64,000 nt of DNA from JAWKOK01 sp963765875 (GTDB taxonomy: Bacteria > Chloroflexota > Anaerolineae > Caldilineales > Caldilineaceae): positions 62,001-126,000 of the forward strand of contig CAVXYK010000019.1 in the NCBI GenBank assembly GCA_963765875.1, read 5' to 3'. Below are positions 28,857-37,358 of this stretch, in pieces. Within the stretch, counting starts at the first letter, position 1. Each line of letters begins with the position of its first letter. Made by a program: the position numbers and the translations under genes. The notes beneath the pieces were generated by a model, which saw only the letters and a list, made by a program, of their open reading frames with translations, had not been told where the DNA came from and ran no database searches.

Positions 28857-28918
28857 GTTTCTAGACTATCTTGTTGTCAAAGGACGATTGATTCTCCGAA
28901 AATCAAAAGGATATCATT

Positions 28919-29953
28919 ATGTATCGAGCAGGCATTGCGGGAGCGACCGGATACACTGGGCTTGAACTCGCCAAGTTGATCCAGCGACATCCATTGATAG
29001 AAGTGGGCTGGATGACCAGTGAAAACAGCGCGGGCAAACGCTTCTCTGATGTCCATCGCGTCCCATGGGACTATCCGCTGATCACGTTGGCCGATGCCAT
29101 GCAGCGAGCAGACGACGTCGACGTTGTCTTCCTCTGTCTGCCCCATGCCGCCTCCATCGAGCCGGTGCGCGCCTTTAGCGAGACCGGCGTCTATGTCGTT
29201 GACCTGAGCGCCGACTACCGGCTGGACGACGTGGCGATCTATGAGCGCTGGTATGGCATAACACATACGGCCACGGATCTGCTGGACAGCTTCGTCTACG
29301 GCCTTTGTGAGGTCTATCGGAAAGAACTTCGTGGCGCCAAGATGATCGCCAGCCCCGGCTGCTATCCGACCAGTGTGAATCTGGGCATCTATCCCCTGGC
29401 CAAGGCCGATTGGCTGGAGGAACGCGTCATTGTCGACAGCAAATCGGGCGTCAGCGGGGCCGGGCGCAAGGCCAATATTCTCTACAATTTCGTGGAAGCC
29501 CACGACAATATGACGCCTTATAATCTGGGCCACCGGCATCGACACATCTCTGAAATGGAACAGATTTTGAATGGCAAAGCGGCTTCAGATCCGGAACTGC
29601 GCTTCACCTTTTCGCCCCATCTGTTGCCCGTCAACCGGGGCATCCTCAGCACCATCTACGTGACGGTCAAAGAAGGCGTGAGCGAGGCTGATATCCGTGA
29701 CGCCTATGTCAGACAGTACGCGGATGAGCCGTTCATTCATCTTCTGCCGCCGGGTGAAAATGCCACACTGCGTCATGTGACCCACACCAATCGCTGCGCC
29801 ATCAGCATCGACATCGACAACCCCAATGATCCGGACTGTCGGGACTACATTATCGTTGCGACGATTGACAATCTGCTCAAGGGCGCCAGCGGGCAGGCAA
29901 TGCAGAGCTTCAACATTGCGGTCGGTTTGGATGAGACGCTGGGTTTGCTCTGA
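28919..29953 (+). CDS. argC: N-acetyl-gamma-glutamyl-phosphate reductase
   Basis: A 344-residue NADPH-dependent enzyme, step 3 of arginine synthesis, reducing N-acetylglutamyl phosphate to the semialdehyde. It has the dinucleotide-binding GIAGATGYTGLEL, active-site Cys in ASPGCYPTSVNLG, then SKSGVSGAGRKA and GHRHRHISEMEQ, all typical. It is the first structural gene after the Arg leader and attenuator. argB follows after 129 bases. Confidence 0.97.
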   Translation: MYRAGIAGATGYTGLELAKLIQRHPLIEVGWMTSENSAGKRFSDVHRVPWDYPLITLADAMQRADDVDVVFLCLPHAASIEPVRAFSETGVYVVDLSADYRLDDVAIYERWYGITHTATDLLDSFVYGLCEVYRKELRGAKMIASPGCYPTSVNLGIYPLAKADWLEERVIVDSKSGVSGAGRKANILYNFVEAHDNMTPYNLGHRHRHISEMEQILNGKAASDPELRFTFSPHLLPVNRGILSTIYVTVKEGVSEADIRDAYVRQYADEPFIHLLPPGENATLRHVTHTNRCAISIDIDNPNDPDCRDYIIVATIDNLLKGASGQAMQSFNIAVGLDETLGLL

Positions 29954-30082
29954 TTTTGGTATCCGTTCAATGATGCAGGGTATGCGGGCCAAGACGTCAG
30001 GCCTTTGGCAGAAGGCTGATTGCTGCGCCCAGAGAAGATGCTGATTTTGGCAGAACAGATGACAAGGTGAGGAGGTGACAGG

Positions 30083-30901
30083 GTGACAGAGGAAACAGTA
30101 GGAATTTCGATACAAGATGAAGAGTTTGCGCCATCCAGGTATACGACCGTCGTCAAGGTTGGCGGCAACGAGTTGGATGATGCCGCCTTTCTGGTTGGTC
30201 TCGTTGCAGCCGTGCGTTCGCTCAAGGAGCAAGGCCATTTTCCCGTCATCGTTCATGGCGGCGGTAAGACCATCGCTGCCTACCAGAGCCGGCTTGGCCT
30301 GGAGACGCGTTTTGTGGAAGGATTGCGCGTCACCGACGATGCCAGCCTGGATATCGCGGAGATGGTGCTCAGCGGCCTGATGAACAAGCGAATCGTGCGT
30401 TCACTCGTCAACGGTGAAATCCGGGCAGCGGGCATCAGCGGCGTCGACGACGGCACCATCTACGCAGAAAAGATGTGGCACCCCATGGGCGACCTGGGTC
30501 GGGTTGGCGAAATTCAGGATGTCGACACCCATCTGATCGACACACTGATCGATGCAGATATCGTGCCGGTAGTCAGCCCCATCAGCTACGGCGCCTTTGA
30601 TGCTCAGAGCTACAACGTCAATGCCGACCATGCGGCCACCGCCATTGCCGCCAAGCTTGGGGCCACAAGGCTGGTCTTTGTAAGCAACGTACCGGGCGTG
30701 CTGGTTGCCGGTCGGGTCGCACGCGCCATTGACGCGGACCAGGCCGAACGGTGGATCGATGAAGAGATCATCTTTGGCGGCATGATACCCAAGGTGCGCA
30801 GCGCAGTCGAAGCCGTGCGTAATGGCGTCGCTCAAGCCGTGATCACCAATCTTGCCGGCCTTCAGGAAGGCGGCGGCACTGGGATCATTGGGTCGCCTTA
30901 G
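30083..30901 (+). CDS. argB: Acetylglutamate kinase
   Basis: A 272-residue amino-acid-kinase-family enzyme, step 2 of arginine synthesis. It has VVKVGGNELDD, VIVHGGGKTIAAYQ with the Gly-rich phosphate loop, and NVNADHAATAIAAKLGA. It starts with GTG at 30083; GGAGG eight bases upstream supports this. The enzyme of the cyclic pathway is often arginine-inhibited through an N-terminal helix; the short N-terminus here leaves this open. Confidence 0.96.
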   Translation: MTEETVGISIQDEEFAPSRYTTVVKVGGNELDDAAFLVGLVAAVRSLKEQGHFPVIVHGGGKTIAAYQSRLGLETRFVEGLRVTDDASLDIAEMVLSGLMNKRIVRSLVNGEIRAAGISGVDDGTIYAEKMWHPMGDLGRVGEIQDVDTHLIDTLIDADIVPVVSPISYGAFDAQSYNVNADHAATAIAAKLGATRLVFVSNVPGVLVAGRVARAIDADQAERWIDEEIIFGGMIPKVRSAVEAVRNGVAQAVITNLAGLQEGGGTGIIGSP

Positions 30902-30920
30902 AAGATTGAGAAAGCTTTTT

Positions 30921-31155
30921 TGCCACAGATGACTCTACTGCAAAAAGCCTTTTCTTGACACGAATGGTCACGAATTTACGCGAATTATGTCGTCACCCCA
31001 GAGAGAACATTCGTGATAATTCGTGTAAATTCGTGTCAGGATCCCTTTTTGCAGTGGACTCACAGATTTACACGGATAAAGAAGAAGGATGAGACACAGA
31101 TAGATCTTAATGTCATCTGTGAAAATCTGTGTTCTATCAGTGTCTATCTGTGGCA
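30921..31155. repeat. Compound palindromic element between argB and argD
   Basis: The outer arms TGCCACAGAT (30921-30930) and ATCTGTGGCA (31146-31155) enclose a 117-base palindrome (30938-31054). Its paired segments include CTGCAAAAAG / CTTTTTGCAG and TGACACGAAT / ATTCGTGTCA. A second cluster of CACAGAT/ATCTGTG units follows. It shares the CACAGAT arms with 37179-37349. No coding capacity; it fills nearly the whole gap without an obvious T tract. Confidence 0.7.
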
Positions 31156-31197
31156 AAATCCAGAATTGCCTATACCGCACCACAAACAGGGGGAATC

Positions 31198-32400
31198 ATG
31201 AACGCAGCGGAAGTGAAAGAACTCGAACAGGAAAATGTCTTGGGCGTCTATGGCCGTGCCCCGTTTGTGATCGAGCGCGGCGACGGCTGCATGCTCTATG
31301 ACACCGAAGGCAATGCCTATCTTGACTGTGTTTCCGGCATCGCGGTCAATGCCCTGGGCTACAACGACGCCGGCATCAACCAGGCCATCGCCGAAGCAGC
31401 ATCCACCGGCGTGCTGCACGTGAGCAATCTCTATCACACCGAGGCCCATGCCAAGCTGGCCCAGCAGCTCTGCGCGACCAGCTTCGCCGACAAAGTACAC
31501 TTCAGCCTGACCGGGGCCGACGCCAATGAAGGCGCATTCAAGTTCGCTCGTCGCTATGCACGCGAGCATGGCCACGAGAACAAGTATCACATTTTGGCCT
31601 TCAGCGATGCCTTCCATGGACGACTCATGGGCACGTTGGCGGCCACCCCGCGCCCGGCCTACCAGGAACCGTTCATGCCGCTGATGCCCGGCGTGCGCTT
31701 CGCCGAGTTCAACAATCCCGAGAGCGCGCGTGCCGAGATGGGTGACGATGTCTGCGCCATCATCGTCGAGCCGCTGCAAGGTGAGGGCGGCATCAATGCA
31801 GCCACGTCCGAGTTCTTGAAGACGTTGCGCGATCTTGCCGATGAGTACGACGCCCTGCTGATCTTCGACGAGGTGCAATGCGGCATGGGTCGCACCGGCT
31901 ACCTGTGGGCCCATCAAGGCTACGTGGTTGACGGCGAGGTGGTTGCCCCTGACATCTTGACCGCGGCCAAGCCGCTGGCCGGCGGTCTGCCCATCGGCGC
32001 CATCCTCATGCGTCAGAAGGTCGCTGATACGATCCACAAGGGCGATCATGCCAGCACCTTTGCAGGCAATCCCTTCACAACCCACGTGGCCAACCATGTG
32101 GTAAGCCGCATCGCACAACCTGAGTTTCTGGCTTCTGTGACTGAGAAGGGCGAATTGCTCAAAGAGATGCTTGAGGAACTTAATAGCCCCCACATCGTTG
32201 AGATTCGAGGCCAGGGTCTGATCGTCGGCGTCGAACTCGACATGAGCGCTGCACCAGTGATTGCAGAGGCCTACGAGCGAGGCCTGATTCTGGTCAATGC
32301 CGGCCCCAATGTCGTCCGCTTCGTGCCCCCGCTAATTATCAGCGAAGAGGAACTGAAGCGTGCGGTGGGGATTGTCGGAGAGATTTTGCGGGATATGTAG
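31198..32400 (+). CDS. argD: Acetylornithine aminotransferase
   Basis: A 400-residue class III PLP aminotransferase that converts N-acetylglutamate semialdehyde to N-acetylornithine. It has CVSGIAVNALGY, LTGADANEGAFKFARRY, the GEGG(I)N region, IFDEVQCGMGRTG and the PLP-Lys in LTAAKPLAGGLPIGA. An in-frame ATG at 31129 lies inside the upstream repeat; the ATG at 31198 has GGGGGA upstream and begins MNAAEVKELEQ. Part of argC-argB-argD-NAGS-carA. Confidence 0.95.
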   Translation: MNAAEVKELEQENVLGVYGRAPFVIERGDGCMLYDTEGNAYLDCVSGIAVNALGYNDAGINQAIAEAASTGVLHVSNLYHTEAHAKLAQQLCATSFADKVHFSLTGADANEGAFKFARRYAREHGHENKYHILAFSDAFHGRLMGTLAATPRPAYQEPFMPLMPGVRFAEFNNPESARAEMGDDVCAIIVEPLQGEGGINAATSEFLKTLRDLADEYDALLIFDEVQCGMGRTGYLWAHQGYVVDGEVVAPDILTAAKPLAGGLPIGAILMRQKVADTIHKGDHASTFAGNPFTTHVANHVVSRIAQPEFLASVTEKGELLKEMLEELNSPHIVEIRGQGLIVGVELDMSAAPVIAEAYERGLILVNAGPNVVRFVPPLIISEEELKRAVGIVGEILRDM

Positions 32401-32404
32401 AGGT

Positions 32405-32535
32405 GCTGCTTACTGCTTGCTGCGTGAGGTCTCTGGGAAGAAAGCCTTGTCGAGTTCTGCTTCTCTATGGCAAGCCGGTCACCAATATCGGGACCACATT
32501 CTCGACGAGGCCTCACGCAGCGAGCAGTAAGCAGC
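32405..32535. repeat. Long palindromic element between argD and the acetylglutamate synthase gene
   Basis: A 25-base left arm (32405-32429, beginning GCTGCTTACTGCTTGC) and right arm (32511-32535) match at 24 of 25 positions when inverted. Inner CTTGTCGAG / CTCGACGAG extends the pairing. There is no T tract. A transposon-derived or mRNA-processing element is plausible. Confidence 0.7.
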
Positions 32536-32597
32536 AGCCCCACCACTACGTAGTACGGAATTACGCATTACTAGTTTTCGCATAACGAGGTCCACCC

Positions 32598-33230
32598 ATG
32601 CCAACTACCATCCGCCCTGCCCTAGCTTCTGACATCGAGAGCATACTGGCACTGGTCAATCGCTTTGCAGCGCACAACATCATGTTGCCGCGTACGGCCG
32701 ACAGCATCAGCAGGGCCTTGGGCGACTGGTTGGTGGCTGTAGATGAAGAAGAGCCGGGTTTGCCGGTCGTCGGTTGCGGGGCATTAGTGGCGCTGACGGA
32801 GACACTGGTTGAACTACGCTCGTTGGCCGTGGACGAGAGCCAACATGGGCGCGGCGTCGGCTCCCAGATGGTATTGGCGCTGGTCGAGATGGCGCGCCGG
32901 CGCGGCTTCCCTCAGATCTGCGCCCTCACTCTGCGCGAAGATTTTTTCATCCGCCTCGGGTTTGAGTTGGTTGACCGATGGAGTATCAGCCCCAAGGTCT
33001 GGCAGGAATGCATCTATTGTCCCAAATTTCATAACTGTGATGAAGTTGCAGTGCTGATGAATTTGGCGGAGATTGATGAAAGCGCGGACAATATGCCCAG
33101 TAAAATGAGTACCGGGCAGCCCGCTGTACAATCCGGCGGCTGGAACGCGCTGCTCAAATGGAGTGAATGGCAGCCGTTGCGGCTGGCCTATCAGCAAAAG
33201 CCGACAAAAGTTGAACGAGAGACAAAATAA
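32598..33230 (+). CDS. argA: Short N-acetylglutamate synthase (GNAT family)
   Basis: A 210-residue GNAT acetyltransferase with IRPALASDIESILALVNRFA at the start, VELRSLAVDESQHGRGVGSQMV (acetyl-CoA pyrophosphate loop) and the ending WQECIYCPKFHNCDEVAVLM. This last motif marks the short stand-alone acetylglutamate synthases like mycobacterial ArgA, which make N-acetylglutamate from Glu and acetyl-CoA. Its place between argD and carA fits. A C-terminal tail of about 40 residues is unusual. No argJ is seen in the operon, so a linear pathway, or recycling elsewhere, is implied. Confidence 0.85.
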   Translation: MPTTIRPALASDIESILALVNRFAAHNIMLPRTADSISRALGDWLVAVDEEEPGLPVVGCGALVALTETLVELRSLAVDESQHGRGVGSQMVLALVEMARRRGFPQICALTLREDFFIRLGFELVDRWSISPKVWQECIYCPKFHNCDEVAVLMNLAEIDESADNMPSKMSTGQPAVQSGGWNALLKWSEWQPLRLAYQQKPTKVERETK

Positions 33231-33250
33231 AAAAGAGTGAGGGGGAGCGT

Positions 33251-34411
33251 GTGAGCGCATTGCTCGTTTTGGCGGATGGCACTGTCTATCGTGGAACAGC
33301 CTTTGGCGCGGCTACGACCGTGGTCGGCGAGGTTGTCTTCAATACCAGCTTGACCGGCTATCAGGAGGTGATTACCGATCCGTCCTATCGCGGCCAGATG
33401 ATCTGTATGACTGTCTCTCACGTGGGCAATACCGGCATCAATGCCGAGGACATCGAGAGCGATCGCCCACAGATCACGGCCTTCATCGTGCGTGAGATCA
33501 GCCCCACCATCTCCAACTGGCGCGCCAATGAATCGCTGCCGGGCTATCTGGCCCGCAACGGCATTCCGGGCATTAGTGAGGTCGACACGCGGGCATTGAC
33601 CCGGCGTATTCGCGATCTAGGCATTCCGCATGCCGCATTGAGCACCGATGGCCAACACACAGTCGAAGAACTTCAGGCCATGGCCCAGAACTGGGAAGGC
33701 TTGGACGGACGGGATCTGGTCAAAGAGGTGACCTGCCAGAAGGTCTACAACTGGATTGACGGCACACAGGTCGAGTGGACGCCGGTCGCTGCCGGAGAAG
33801 CGCCCCTATCTAGTGGTGACGGGACCGGGGTAGACGCCGACGCACCGCTGATCGTCGCCTATGACTTCGGCATCAAGCACAACATTCTGCGACGATTGAC
33901 CAGCCATGGCCTGCGCGTGGTTGTCGTACCGGCAAGCACCGGAGCCGATGAGGTGCTCGCCATGCAGCCGGACGGCATCTTCCTCAGCAACGGACCCGGC
34001 GACCCGATCGGCGTGCCCTACGCCTCGGATGCTGTGAGCAAACTCCTAAACGCCGACATTCCCATATTCGGCATCTGCCTGGGCCATCAGATCATCGGTC
34101 GGGCCCTGGGGGCCGATACGTATAAACTCAAGTTCGGCCACCATGGCGGAAACCAGCCGGTCAGTGACATCGACACGACCAATGTCCAGATCACGGCCCA
34201 GAATCACAACTATGCCGTGGATGAGGCCGGATTGCCGGCCAATGTCGAGGTGACCCACCGCAATCTCAACGACGGCACCGTCGAAGGCATTCGCTTGACC
34301 GACCGACCGGTCTTCTGCGTGCAATACCACCCCGAGGCCAGCCCTGGTCCCCATGATGCCGATCTGCTCTTCGCCCGCTTTGAAGAGATGGTGCGGGCAC
34401 ACAAGAAATAG
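33251..34411 (+). CDS. carA: Carbamoyl-phosphate synthase small subunit
   Basis: A 386-residue glutaminase subunit that supplies ammonia to CarB for carbamoyl phosphate, used in arginine and pyrimidine synthesis. The N-terminal small domain (FGAATTVVGEVVFNTSLTGYQE) is followed by a class I glutaminase with nucleophile Cys in FGICLGHQI and His/Glu in QYHPEASPGP. It starts with GTG at 33251 after GAGGGGGAG. carB is not adjacent. The operon ends at the strong terminator at 34426. Confidence 0.97.
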   Translation: MSALLVLADGTVYRGTAFGAATTVVGEVVFNTSLTGYQEVITDPSYRGQMICMTVSHVGNTGINAEDIESDRPQITAFIVREISPTISNWRANESLPGYLARNGIPGISEVDTRALTRRIRDLGIPHAALSTDGQHTVEELQAMAQNWEGLDGRDLVKEVTCQKVYNWIDGTQVEWTPVAAGEAPLSSGDGTGVDADAPLIVAYDFGIKHNILRRLTSHGLRVVVVPASTGADEVLAMQPDGIFLSNGPGDPIGVPYASDAVSKLLNADIPIFGICLGHQIIGRALGADTYKLKFGHHGGNQPVSDIDTTNVQITAQNHNYAVDEAGLPANVEVTHRNLNDGTVEGIRLTDRPVFCVQYHPEASPGPHDADLLFARFEEMVRAHKK

Positions 34412-34425
34412 ACCTGCTTTGAGGA

Positions 34426-34471
34426 TTCGTAGTAACGCCTTTTGGTAATCCCCAAAAGGCGTTACTACGAA
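34426..34471. terminator. Terminator between carA and the convergent YqeC-MocA gene
   Basis: A perfect 20-bp stem, 34426-34445 with 34452-34471, with a 6-base loop; the arms begin TTCGTAGTAACGCC and include CCTTTTGG. It can act in both directions and lies just after the carA stop. Confidence 0.85.
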
Positions 34472-34482
34472 CTGTACTTTCT

Positions 34483-35904
34483 TCAACCCTCGCTGGATTG
34501 ATGGTGGTCTTGCGGTCGATCAATGTCGCGGAGCATTGACGCTTCCGCCGGAACGCCTGTGACCTCCGCTGCATATCGACGTAGTAAGGACCGCCCGCCC
34601 GTATCTCCCCGCAAATCCAGCAGGTCCGGCCAGGTTGATCGGTCGAAGAGCGCCGGTGCGCCACGAACTTCACCCTCTACCACAGGGGCAGCAAATCTAG
34701 CGCCCATCTGCCAACAACGCTGAAGCAAACGCAACAGCTGCGGCTGCAGAAAGGGCTGATCTGCGGGCATGAAGATTGCGGCTTCAGTCGAACTGCTCAG
34801 TGCCTGAACGGCCGCATGGATACTCGATGTCTGCCCACTCTGCCAGTCCGGATTGTGAACCAGGCGGACACGCTCAGGCTGCGCCAAATAGAGCGAAGCC
34901 AGTTCACGCCTCACCTCCTCCACATAGGCCCCAGTGACGACAACAATCTCGCTTGCATGGCTCTGCAGTGCGATCTTCATCGCCCGCACGATCATCGACT
35001 CGCCGTCAACACGGATCAGCTGTTTCGGCCGGCCCATGCGACTGCTGCCGCCGGCAGCCAACACAATGAGCGCACCCGGCCCCCACCGTTCGATGATCGG
35101 ATCATCAGGCTGTTTGCCGACCGCAGCTATCAGCGCCGGCTGCTGACGATAGCTGAGTTGCAAAGCGATCAGCCGGGCCAGCGCCAGCTTCGGCCCGCTA
35201 TCCGCCTGATTGAGCAACGGCAACAGCCGTGCACCCGATGGAACGCCCTTGCTGCCGCCTTCGGGGTGAAGTAGCAGGCGGCGCACATGTGCCGGTGTCA
35301 AACGATCCGGCGAAACGCACAATGCCGGATCGGGCTGGAGCTTCAACAAGCGACGTATGATCTGCGGCCGATGCACGTACGGGTCCACAATCGGCAATCC
35401 CAGCGCGTCCATACCAACGACCGGCACGACGAGCGTTGTCGACTGTGGCATGGCCGGCTCGTGCCCGGCAGGCGCTTTGGCCGGCAGCATGCGACTGCCA
35501 TCCGCCTCAACCAGGATGGCAGAAAGACCAAGCGCACCGGCATGTGTTGCCAGGGTGTCGATCACATCCGGTTCAATCCCCGCCTTTTTTCCCGCTTCAT
35601 CTTCCCCTGCACGGCGCTCCGCCGACTCGCGCCCAATCAGCAAGCACTGCCCATGGCTGTCAAGCGCACGTTTGATGGCATCGAGCGGCAGGCGTGACCC
35701 CGACACCGTCACAAAGGCCGGGGATTGACGAATCTGTTCGGCAGCGATCCGCGTCGTGGTTGTTGTAATCACACGCTCACCCTGGGCAGCCAACTCCGTG
35801 GCGAGCCGAAACATGGTCGTGCTCTTGCCGCCGGCGCCGACAAAAGAGATGACATCCAGTTGCTGAGGACCCGATGATAGATTGAGCGCCTGAATGAGTT
35901 TCAT
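34483..35904 (-). CDS. Fusion of YqeC-like protein and MocA-like nucleotidyltransferase
   Basis: A 473-residue protein with two parts. Residues 1 to about 265 resemble YqeC, linked to selenium-dependent molybdenum hydroxylases, with a P-loop-like FVGAGGKSTTMFRLA and TTTTTRIA. Residues about 268-470 are a MobA/MocA-like NTP-transferase with LAAGGSSRMGRPKQLIRV, MPADQPFLQPQLL and RGAPALFDRSTW. MocA makes molybdopterin cytosine dinucleotide. In enterobacteria yqeC and the mocA homologue ygfJ are neighbours, so a fusion fits joint work on Mo-hydroxylase cofactors. No hydroxylase is in the window. Confidence 0.85.
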   Translation of the reverse strand: MKLIQALNLSSGPQQLDVISFVGAGGKSTTMFRLATELAAQGERVITTTTTRIAAEQIRQSPAFVTVSGSRLPLDAIKRALDSHGQCLLIGRESAERRAGEDEAGKKAGIEPDVIDTLATHAGALGLSAILVEADGSRMLPAKAPAGHEPAMPQSTTLVVPVVGMDALGLPIVDPYVHRPQIIRRLLKLQPDPALCVSPDRLTPAHVRRLLLHPEGGSKGVPSGARLLPLLNQADSGPKLALARLIALQLSYRQQPALIAAVGKQPDDPIIERWGPGALIVLAAGGSSRMGRPKQLIRVDGESMIVRAMKIALQSHASEIVVVTGAYVEEVRRELASLYLAQPERVRLVHNPDWQSGQTSSIHAAVQALSSSTEAAIFMPADQPFLQPQLLRLLQRCWQMGARFAAPVVEGEVRGAPALFDRSTWPDLLDLRGDTGGRSLLRRYAAEVTGVPAEASMLRDIDRPQDHHQSSEG

Positions 35905-35935
35905 TGTGTGGTGTGGAACGGTTGGAGGTTAATGT

Positions 35936-35994
35936 GATTGGGGATCAGGAGATCGGCGAACCAGATTCTTGACCCGATCCCCTAGTCCCCAATC
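35936..35994. repeat. Imperfect 21-bp inverted repeat
   Basis: Arms 35936-35956 and 35974-35994 match at 18 of 21 positions (GATTGGGGAT... and ...GTCCCCAATC). It lies between the two minus-strand genes YqeC-MocA and the PLP enzyme. No T tract follows, so a repeat or weak terminator. Confidence 0.5.
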
Positions 35995-36001
35995 CCTCAT
36001 C

Positions 36002-37135
36002 TCAGTAGTCCAGCGCTTGCGCCAGATCAGCAATCAAGTCTGCAGGATTTTCGAGACCGATGGAAACGCGCAGAAGGTTATCGGGCGTGGGAGAGTCCGG
36101 GCCCTCGACTGATTTTCGATGCTCAACCAGGCTTTCGACACCGCCCAGGCTGGTGGCGCGGATGAAGAGCTTGAGCCGCCCGGCAACGGCCATGGCTTCG
36201 TCGGCGCCGCCGCGTACCTGAATTGAGAGCATACCGCCGAAGTCGGACATCTGCCGAGCAGCCACGCTGTGGCCCGGATGACTCGTCAGCCCAGGGTAGT
36301 GAACGACATCTACATTGGGCTGCCCATCCAAGAAGTCGGCAACCTCTCTGGCATTGGCGCAGTGGCCACGCATACGGTAGGGCAATGTGCGGATGCTGCG
36401 TAGCAGCAGCCAACAATCAAAAGGCGAAGGCACCGAGCCGCCGATGCCCTGGCTGGTGCGCACACGCTCCAGCAATTCGTCTTCCGCCCGTGTGATCACA
36501 GCCCCGCCCAGCACATCAGAGTGCCCCCCCAGGTACTTGGTTGTGGAATGGACGACCAGATCGGCCCCCAATGCCAGCGGCCGCTGCAAGATTGGCGTCG
36601 GCCAGGTGTTGTCGACCGCACAGAGCGCCCCATTTGCGTGAGCCATGGCGCTGAGCCTCTCGATGTCGGCGATCTTGAGCTGAGGATTAGAGGGTGTCTC
36701 CAGCCAGATCAGGCGCGTCTCTGGTCGGATTGCCTGCTCCACAGCCGATGGATCAGTCATATCTATCTTCGTCGACGTCAATCCCCAGCGAGCGAAGACA
36801 TCGGTGGTCAGTGCGCCGGTGCCGAAGTAGACATCGTCCGGCAGGATCACATGGGCGCCGGACTCCAGGGATTGGAAGACTGCGTGAGACGCAGCCATTC
36901 CTGATGAGAAGGCGACCGCGCCCGCGCCGCCTTCCAGTTGCATCAAGCATGACTCCAGGGCCATGCGGTTGGGATTCTCTGTCCTGGAATAGACGAAGCC
37001 GTGGGTGTAAGAACCGTCGGCGTTGCGCTCGAAGGTTGTCGACAATTGGATGGAAGGCATCACTGCGCCCGACCCGGGATCGATCTGGTGGCCGGCGTGA
37101 ACGGCCAGTGTCTCTATGTGTTCGTATTGGGGCAT
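36002..37135 (-). CDS. Trans-sulfuration PLP enzyme (cystathionine gamma-synthase/lyase family)
   Basis: A 377-residue Cys/Met-metabolism PLP enzyme. It has VYSRTENPNRMALESCLMQLEGG, FSSGMAASHAVFQSL, the cofactor-binding AVDNTWPTPILQRP and Lys in HSTTKYLGGHSDVLGG. The ending SLGGVESLVEHR is typical of the family. Gamma-synthase, gamma-lyase and O-acetylhomoserine sulfhydrylase cannot be separated by eye. It is monocistronic between repeats. Confidence 0.92.
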   Translation of the reverse strand: MPQYEHIETLAVHAGHQIDPGSGAVMPSIQLSTTFERNADGSYTHGFVYSRTENPNRMALESCLMQLEGGAGAVAFSSGMAASHAVFQSLESGAHVILPDDVYFGTGALTTDVFARWGLTSTKIDMTDPSAVEQAIRPETRLIWLETPSNPQLKIADIERLSAMAHANGALCAVDNTWPTPILQRPLALGADLVVHSTTKYLGGHSDVLGGAVITRAEDELLERVRTSQGIGGSVPSPFDCWLLLRSIRTLPYRMRGHCANAREVADFLDGQPNVDVVHYPGLTSHPGHSVAARQMSDFGGMLSIQVRGGADEAMAVAGRLKLFIRATSLGGVESLVEHRKSVEGPDSPTPDNLLRVSIGLENPADLIADLAQALDY

Positions 37136-37178
37136 GAGTTGTTAAGTTCTCGTTGTTGTAGGGCTGTTCGAAAATAAA

Positions 37179-37349
37179 TTTTGTCACAGATTGACACAGA
37201 TGGTTCTGGATAACCACAGATGGTTCGAAAAATATACGAAAATTAACCGCAGATGGACGCAGATGATTTACGTAGCTAGAATGTCACCGTAGAGGCAAAG
37301 AGACCATCCGTGAAAATCAGTTTTTTATCTGTGTCCATCTGTGACAAAA
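37179..37349. repeat. Palindromic element with TTTTGTCACAGAT ends
   Basis: Perfect 13-base terminal inverted repeats (37179-37191 and 37337-37349) enclose further CACAGATGG/CCATCTG units. It is related to the CACAGAT-bounded element at 30921-31155. No coding content. Confidence 0.65.
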
Positions 37350-37358
37350 AAGCAGGCA

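Noticed and set aside
30921..31155. Possible CRISPR array because of repeated CACAGAT units
   Set aside because: Units are irregularly spaced and inverted as well as direct, with no uniform spacers and no cas genes.
31144..32193. 349-residue minus-strand ORF opposite argD
   Set aside because: Antisense shadow of a clear aminotransferase gene.
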